Shown here in pieces: positions 32,318 to 34,559 of a stretch of 34,559 bases of DNA. A program made the position numbers and the translations under genes. Origin of the DNA: a virus; the IMG/VR virus record IMGVR_UViG_3300045902_000798, positions 1 to 34,559 of that record; one strand, written 5' to 3'. The first letter of the stretch is position 1, and each line of letters starts with the position of its first letter. Under the pieces are notes generated by a model. It saw only the letters and a list, made by a program, of their open reading frames with translations, searched no databases and had not been told where the DNA came from.

Positions 32318-32348
32318 CCTCCGGCTGCTGACCGGAGGCTTGCGAGTG
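32318..32348 (+). promoter_or_regulatory. integrase start: Shine-Dalgarno buried in a hairpin
   Basis: CCTCCGG (32318-32324) pairs perfectly with CCGGAGG (32332-32338) around a seven-base loop. The right arm contains GGAGG (32334-32338), which is seven bases before GTG 32346 and so is its Shine-Dalgarno. Pairing would hide it, keeping integrase translation low unless the hairpin is opened, for instance by ribosomes starting at ATG 32301 or by a regulator. Confidence 0.6.
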
Positions 32349-33623
32349 AAACCGAGAGTGCAGCACCCGAAGGTGCACGAGGCGTTGAGGAGCCGCCAGC
32401 TTGGTTGGTGGTGGTTCATCCGCTATTGGGAGGACGAGTTCTCCGCCGATGGCGGCGTCCGCACCGTTCGGAAACGCCACTGGATTGCACCCAGTCGCGG
32501 CGACAACAAGATCCCGCGCAAAGAGGCCGAGTGCAAGCGCGACGAGTTATTGTTGAAGCTAAACGCCCCCACGGTCGAACAGGCGGTCCAGCAGGCGGTG
32601 AGTACCGGCGCGGCGCTTTTCGGTGAAGTAGCCAAGATGTACGAGGCGGGCTATCTCGGCCGCGAAAACCAGATCGCCAAGCCGACGCGCGTGAAGGAGA
32701 CCTTCTTCCTCAAGAACTACATCGTGCCGAAGTGGGGCAAGATGCGGCTGAATGAGATCAAGCCCAAAGCGGTGGAGGACTGGCTCCACACGACCTTCGA
32801 TTCCTGGTGGACCATGCACGGCGCGCGCGCGATCATGAGCCGCGTCTTCTACTACGCCGAAGGCCACGGCCTGTGGGAGGAAGGAAAGCGCAGCCCGGCG
32901 AGCAAGGCGAAGCTCGGCAAGAAGCGGCATAAGTATGAGCGCCGGATCTTAACCTTCGAGGAAACCGCGCGCGTGCTGGCGCGGCTAGACGAACCCAATA
33001 AGCTGATCATCGAGACCTGCATCGCCACGGGCGCACGCATCTCCGAAGTGCTCGGCCTCAAGTGGAAGCACGTAAACTTCGACGCCGGGACTATCAAAAT
33101 CGAGCAGCGCGTGTGGCAGCAAGACGTTGGCCGGCCCAAAAGCGAGGATAGCCGCCGCGTCCTGGGCATCGGCAACCTGGTCGACCGTTTCCGGCAGAAG
33201 CTCGCCGAGGATCGCGCCCAGCCGGAGTCCTGGGTGTTCCACCAGAAGCGCGACAAGACCCGGCCCATGTGGGATTCCGGCGTGCGCGACGCCCTGCATC
33301 AGGCGGCCGCCGCTGACGGCTGCGACTTCGCCGGCCTGGGACCCCACTCGTTCCGCCGCGCCAACATCACGTGGCGCCAGGAGGTTGGCGGCAGCGCGAT
33401 CGAGGCATCCAAGATCGCCGGCCACGCCGACTTGGAGATGACCGGCGAATACACATTTGTGGCGCCCGAGCGGCAGAACGAACTGACGCGGCGCATCCAG
33501 GAGAAGTTGGCGGCAGCCGGGAAGAAGGAGACAGGGGTGAGACCGCCCGTAACGCCTCCGTCCACTCCGGAAGCACCTCCCACGCTGGCGGATGCGCAGC
33601 CGTCCACGCTCCTCATTCAATAG
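32346..33623 (+). CDS. int: tyrosine recombinase, phage integrase
   Basis: The product from GTG 32346 is 425 residues. ATG 32301 would add 15 residues but has no Shine-Dalgarno. The N-terminal part has an arm/core-binding region (ALRSRQLGWWWFIRYWEDE). The catalytic domain shows Arg231 (ATGARISEVLGL), Lys265 (RPKSEDSRR), His334 and Arg337 (HSFRRANITW), His360 (AGHADLEMTGEY) and nucleophile Tyr369. All essential residues are present, so the enzyme should be active. It inserts and excises the prophage at an attachment site. Position at the edge of the phage genes suggests that the site lies close by, probably between here and the BREX genes. A proline-rich tail ends the protein. Confidence 0.92.
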   Translation: MKPRVQHPKVHEALRSRQLGWWWFIRYWEDEFSADGGVRTVRKRHWIAPSRGDNKIPRKEAECKRDELLLKLNAPTVEQAVQQAVSTGAALFGEVAKMYEAGYLGRENQIAKPTRVKETFFLKNYIVPKWGKMRLNEIKPKAVEDWLHTTFDSWWTMHGARAIMSRVFYYAEGHGLWEEGKRSPASKAKLGKKRHKYERRILTFEETARVLARLDEPNKLIIETCIATGARISEVLGLKWKHVNFDAGTIKIEQRVWQQDVGRPKSEDSRRVLGIGNLVDRFRQKLAEDRAQPESWVFHQKRDKTRPMWDSGVRDALHQAAAADGCDFAGLGPHSFRRANITWRQEVGGSAIEASKIAGHADLEMTGEYTFVAPERQNELTRRIQEKLAAAGKKETGVRPPVTPPSTPEAPPTLADAQPSTLLIQ

Positions 33624-33688
33624 GAACACGGGCGTTTGTATACATTTGGATTGATTCTGCTGTAATCTGATCTATTGGACAACCTCTA
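33624..33688 (+). promoter_or_regulatory. AT-rich spacer between integrase and the HTH/BREX genes
   Basis: This 65-base stretch is unusually AT-rich for the window and includes GTATAC (33638-33643) and TGTAAT-like boxes. No promoter with good spacing can be fixed. It is the likely place for the promoter of the HTH-brxF genes and could also hold the prophage attachment site. Confidence 0.35.
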
Positions 33689-33907
33689 ATGAGCGATTCG
33701 CTGACCCCCTCGGTCCCAGAGCGCTGGCTGTCTGTCGATGAGCTGGCCGGGTATCTCGGCGTCAAACGGGACACCGTTTACAAGTGGATCGTCCGGCGAA
33801 GTCTGCCGGCTCACAAGGCCGGGCGTCTCTGGAAATTCAGAAGGGACGAAGTAGACGCGTGGGTCAAGAGCGGAGCCGCCGGGACCAAGGAGAACAGGAT
33901 CGGATGA
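33689..33907 (+). CDS. excisionase-type helix-turn-helix DNA-binding protein
   Basis: This 72-residue protein has ERWLSVDELAGYLGVKRDTV, then YKWIVRRSLPAHKAGRLWKF and RRDEVDAWVKSG, the compact winged HTH of the excisionase (HTH_17) family. A protein of this type is commonly found just before brxF in BREX-3 loci, where it probably regulates the operon. It overlaps brxF by four bases (ATGA), which ties it to BREX. An alternative is that it is the excisionase partner of the integrase upstream. No clear Shine-Dalgarno precedes ATG 33689. Confidence 0.75.
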   Translation: MSDSLTPSVPERWLSVDELAGYLGVKRDTVYKWIVRRSLPAHKAGRLWKFRRDEVDAWVKSGAAGTKENRIG

Positions 33908-34401
33908 CAAAAGAGCACGCCGTGGACCGTGTTCGCGGGCTCCTCGCAGGGATCTCCGATCTCTACAACCGCCTCGTGCTCGTTGTGGGACCTTTCGGAG
34001 CCGGCAAGACCGCAGTGCTTCGGACCATCGGCGAGGCGGAAAAGGTACCGGTTCTGCCCGTGGGGGCCCAGGTTTCACAGCGCCTCCTGGAGCTTACCGA
34101 GCGTCAGCGTGTACTACAAATTCCGACTATATTGGAGGAAACTGTTGCTGGCTTGCCGCCGGAGATGACACTGCTCGACAACACCGAAGTCTTGTTCAGC
34201 CCGGTTTTGAAGCAAGATCCCCTTCGGTTGTTGCAGCGCATTTCGCGAAACCGAACGGTCGTCGCAAGTTGGCTGGGCACCGTGAGCGGCGGGCGCTTGA
34301 TGTACGCGGCTCCCGAGCACCCGGAGTTTCGGCGATACCCCATTGAGGACTTGCTGGTTGTTACGCTTGACGATTCCAGTGAGTATGCCAGACAAGATTG
34401 A
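33904..34401 (+). CDS. brxF: BREX-3 system P-loop protein BrxF
   Basis: ATG 33904 overlaps the HTH stop (ATGA). The 165-residue protein has a P-loop at 29-36 (GPFGAGKT) and a Walker B-like strand MTLLDNTEVLF (about 88-98), then LLQRISRNRTVVASWLGT and an ending HPEFRRYPIEDLLVVTL. Size, motifs and the HTH-BrxF-DUF6079 order fit BrxF, the small ATPase unique to type 3 BREX anti-phage systems. It is the first core BREX gene. The rest of the system (BrxC/DUF6079, PglXI methylase, helicase, PglZ) would lie to the right but appears interrupted. Confidence 0.8.
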   Translation: MTKEHAVDRVRGLLAGISDLYNRLVLVVGPFGAGKTAVLRTIGEAEKVPVLPVGAQVSQRLLELTERQRVLQIPTILEETVAGLPPEMTLLDNTEVLFSPVLKQDPLRLLQRISRNRTVVASWLGTVSGGRLMYAAPEHPEFRRYPIEDLLVVTLDDSSEYARQD

Positions 34402-34404
34402 GAA

Positions 34405-34479
34405 ATGAAATACGGCGATCTGATCCAATTCGAACCAGTGCTGTCCAAATTAGCCGGCGTTGGCTGTTGGACGGGTTGA
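34405..34479 (+). pseudogene. brxC: 5' fragment of BREX-3 brxC (DUF6079 protein), interrupted
   Basis: ATG 34405 lies three bases after the brxF stop and encodes MKYGDLIQFEPV, matching the usual beginning of the large BREX-3 DUF6079 ATPase (BrxC/PglY-type). From codon 13 on the sequence is unrelated and a stop occurs at 34477-34479, leaving 24 codons instead of more than a thousand. The break coincides with the first copy of a 12-mer that recurs 107 bases later. This looks like disruption by an inserted element. The N-terminal match is from memory of the family and is short. Confidence 0.6.
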
Positions 34480-34559
34480 AATCAAAGGGCTTCTGCGGCT
34501 GAATCCCCCCTTCCGTCGTTCCAGGTTCCCCTTTCCCACATGCGGTGCTGTCCAAACTC
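34438..34559. mobile_element. probable insertion-element end inside brxC (12-mer direct repeat)
   Basis: GTGCTGTCCAAA occurs at 34438-34449 and again at 34545-34556, in the same orientation, separated by 95 bases with no gene. Multiple short repeats near a terminus, before the transposase gene, are characteristic of IS21-type elements. The first copy starts where the DUF6079 coding sequence stops making sense. The element continues past the right edge, so its transposase is not seen and the family is a guess. Confidence 0.45.

Noticed and set aside
1-34559. tRNA or rRNA genes
   Set aside because: No cloverleaf with a TTCGANNC T-loop or rRNA-like conserved stretch was noticed on either strand by eye; a covariance-model scan would be decisive.

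Overview
The window is one side of an integrated siphovirus-type prophage, followed at the right edge by the first genes of a host-type BREX-3 anti-phage locus. The DNA is GC-rich throughout and almost every gene reads rightward with 1-38 base overlaps, as in temperate tailed phages. The style of several proteins (protease-capsid fusion, tail protein with a TIM-barrel domain) suggests a soil or sediment bacterium, perhaps Acidobacteriota (Solibacter/Bryobacter type). That host guess is an inference; no rRNA or housekeeping gene is present to test it.

Region 1 (1-20896) is the late structural operon. It runs: end of a lambda-family portal, prohead protease/scaffold/major capsid fusion, DUF2190 capsid-associated protein, head-tail joining protein, two tail-completion/terminator type proteins, a 56-residue small protein, tail tube, tail assembly chaperone with a programmed -1 frameshift, tape measure, an NPGNIR-type structural/muralytic-like protein, gpM-like and gpL/hub-like minor tail proteins, a 1278-residue tail protein with a glycosidase-like TIM barrel, and a tail fibre. 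Two genes lie on the opposite strand inside this operon (5861-6424, zinc ribbon plus membrane helix; 14299-15123, multi-pass membrane protein). They look like morons, meaning independently expressed cargo. Terminase must lie to the left of the window. No holin or classical endolysin is recognisable.

Region 2 (20897-23124) is a 202-base spacer with a good sigma70-like promoter and a structured leader, followed by two overlapping genes that I do not recognise. They sit where prophages usually carry accessory cargo.

Region 3 (23125-32271) opens with four CTGACAT repeats resembling iterons. It then carries an SNF2-type helicase, a Gp157-like small protein, a four-cysteine phage protein, a small membrane protein, a ParB/HTH protein, a second ParB-like protein, a phage ABA-sandwich protein, a VRR-NUC nuclease, a small unknown protein, an AEP-type primase and an SF1 (UvrD-like) helicase. 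This is a compact DNA replication/recombination operon.

Region 4 (32272-34559) holds a tyrosine integrase whose ribosome-binding site appears to be buried in a hairpin, then after 65 bases an excisionase-type HTH protein, BrxF, and only the first dozen codons of the next BREX-3 gene (DUF6079/brxC). That gene runs into unrelated sequence containing a repeated 12-mer, so the BREX-3 locus appears broken by an inserted element.
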